A DNA stretch of 23,112 nucleotides from Candidatus Omnitrophota bacterium (GTDB lineage Bacteria; Omnitrophota; Gorgyraeia; Zapsychrales; Fredricksoniimonadaceae): assembly GCA_023247575.1 (NCBI GenBank), contig JAHFGE010000011.1, positions 1-23,112 of the forward strand, written 5' to 3'. Below are positions 21,662 to 23,112 of this stretch, in pieces (the stretch's first letter is position 1; every line of letters starts with the position of its first letter). The notes beneath the pieces were generated by a model. That model saw nothing but the letters and a program-made list of their open reading frames with translations, made no database searches and was not told the DNA's origin. The translations under genes and the position numbers were made by a program.

Positions 21662-23112
21662 GGGATTTTATTCCTGCCAATAAAGTGGCCGAAATATTTA
21701 CTTGAAGGATATCTCCCAGGCGCTCGAACCAAGCCGCCCATTGCTGTGCCAGAGTGTCATTTTTAGCTTGACTGACCATATCCGGATAAGTCCGTCGGGA
21801 CATGACAAAATAAATATTTTGAGCGGTCCATACATCTAAATCCAAATGTAATTGGTCTAACAATTCAAAGGCCGTAGTGATTTTCTTCATCAATTCAATA
21901 TCGTCCGGATGATCTTGCATTTTATACATCAGCTGATTTAAACGCCGGCTAGCCAAGAAATTAAAATTAGCCTGGTCACGTTTAAAGGCCCAGCGTTTCA
22001 TCTCTTCCACCAAAGTCTTCATTCGCTCTATGTCCAGCTCATCCTTTTCCAAAAGGGCCACCAAATCCCGATTTAAAATAAACTCCACCACAGTCATCAG
22101 CATGCGCGGCAAGGGCAAGTGAATATCATTTTTAATCTGCATGAGAGGATAATGACGTTCATAAATTTGCCGAAAAGAGGTTTCCATATCTTCAATAGTG
22201 GAACGCAAAACATGTTGAAGGATTTTCTCTTGTTCATGTTTAAATAAATCCCACAGAGAATAATTGTGCGCCCCGAAATAATAATTGATAGAACCAATAA
22301 CTTGCGGAATGTTGCTTTCTAAAAATGCCGAAGTTATCTTTTTATACATTGAATTAAATTCATCAGCCTTATAATAGTCCACTCCGCTTAAAAAATTGTG
22401 ATCCCCCAAATGCAAGACCGCAAAACGGATATAAGCTTTCTCTCCCGTCATATTAGAAGATACCCAGCCATAGCCAATGGCCAAACGCAAACGTCCTGCT
22501 TCTTTGATCTCATAACGTTCACTATTGATGGTATAACAATACATCTGGATGGGGGAAGAATACTGCTCAAACAAAGAACTCACCGCGTAGTGTACCCCTA
22601 CTCTTAGTAAATCAACAACAGAGGGTTTGACCAACGTTAAATAGACATTTCCCCCATGTTTGTATTCAAGAGCGTTACTTGGGGCCTCTTCTAAAAGTTT
22701 TATGAAACCTCCTTCCAGGTCTATTCCTGACACATCCTTAGCCAACTGAATGGCACGGGCGGCGTATTTGAGAATTTGGACCGTCTCAATACCAGAGATC
22801 TCACTAAAAAACCAACCGCAGGAAGTGTACATCAAAAGAGCGTTATACTGCATTTCCAAAAGTTTCAATAACTTAATGCGGTTATCGTCATCCAGCGGAT
22901 GGGGAATATGGTTTTTAATAAACTGGTTCACGTTCTGTGGACTACGGTCCAAGATAAGTTCAATATAATGATTGCGTAACGCCCAGCCATCAGCAGTGAA
23001 TGCACTGATTTGCTGTTGATAGATTTCTACAAGTTGATCTCTGAGCCAATCTAAAGCTTTACGAAGCGGCTGGCGCCATTGTTGCTTCCATCCCACCTGT
23101 CCACCGATAAAG
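21654..23112 (-). CDS. GH57-type protein, C-terminal DUF3536 region (N-terminus beyond window edge)
   Basis: An open frame covers at least 485 codons and continues past the right edge without a start that fits the family; a GTG at 23096 is internal. The recognisable block TSCGWFFSEISGIETVQIL followed by KYAARAIQLA is characteristic of DUF3536, the C-terminal module of long proteins with an N-terminal GH57 glycoside hydrolase domain. The GH57 part would lie to the right of the window. The remaining region is mostly helical. Linkage to malQ, with an 8-nt overlap, fits a role in alpha-glucan processing, but activity of DUF3536 proteins is not established to my knowledge. Confidence 0.85.
   Translation of the reverse strand, partial: FIGGQVGWKQQWRQPLRKALDWLRDQLVEIYQQQISAFTADGWALRNHYIELILDRSPQNVNQFIKNHIPHPLDDDNRIKLLKLLEMQYNALLMYTSCGWFFSEISGIETVQILKYAARAIQLAKDVSGIDLEGGFIKLLEEAPSNALEYKHGGNVYLTLVKPSVVDLLRVGVHYAVSSLFEQYSSPIQMYCYTINSERYEIKEAGRLRLAIGYGWVSSNMTGEKAYIRFAVLHLGDHNFLSGVDYYKADEFNSMYKKITSAFLESNIPQVIGSINYYFGAHNYSLWDLFKHEQEKILQHVLRSTIEDMETSFRQIYERHYPLMQIKNDIHLPLPRMLMTVVEFILNRDLVALLEKDELDIERMKTLVEEMKRWAFKRDQANFNFLASRRLNQLMYKMQDHPDDIELMKKITTAFELLDQLHLDLDVWTAQNIYFVMSRRTYPDMVSQAKNDTLAQQWAAWFERLGDILQVNISATLLAGIKSHG

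Overview
The window reads as ordinary chromosomal DNA of a Gram-negative-type bacterium, moderately AT-rich, from a lineage I cannot place with certainty. Compact same-strand operons, a type IV pilus/type II secretion module with stand-alone MshEN-type domains, a GH57/DUF3536 protein next to MalQ, and an AMMECR1/Memo fusion suggest an uncultured phylum such as Omnitrophota (inference only; no 16S or marker is present). No tRNA, rRNA, CRISPR or transposase was seen.

Layout. 1-2134 (-): a PLD-nuclease/SNF2-type helicase whose C-terminus runs off the left edge; a defence or DNA-processing candidate. 2188-5239 (-): ribBA, ribH, nusB and a TrpH-like PHP phosphoesterase, apparently one operon from a near-consensus promoter at 5249-5277. 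That promoter shares its -35 element with a divergent promoter reading pncC and thpR (5337-6375, +). 6507-7172 (+): an ICMT-like membrane methyltransferase. A strong bidirectional hairpin terminator (7172-7209) closes the convergent junction. 7235-13931 (-): two duplicated type IV pilins behind a long structured leader, PilC, two GspE/PilB-type ATPases, and two small proteins made only of the MshEN/T2SSE_N domain. 14165-18456 (-): a tightly packed set of RodA, HTTM-DCC fusion, a small membrane-anchored protein and an exported Memo-AMMECR1 fusion. 18465-18919 (-): RelE/ParE-type toxin and antitoxin with a promoter and palindromic operator. 19107-23112 (-): DUF3536/GH57 (N-terminus off the right edge), MalQ, DsbA-like thioredoxin and MauE/DoxX membrane protein.

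How they work together. The ribBA-ribH pair covers branches of riboflavin synthesis. The pilin, PilC and ATPase genes form the core of a filament or secretion machine. The MshEN domains point to cyclic di-GMP control, and the structured pilin leader points to RNA-level control. MalQ and the DUF3536 protein belong to alpha-glucan metabolism, and DsbA/MauE to extracytoplasmic thiol redox chemistry.

The most unusual signal is a dispersed structured repeat found three times (3481-3549, 13930-14023, 14078-14168). Conserved flanks surround a stem whose sequence differs in every copy while its base pairing is kept. In two copies the repeat ends inside the start codon of the next gene. No stretch longer than about 250 bases lacks a gene; the longest gaps are the pilin leader (8049-8299) and the double repeat (13932-14164).
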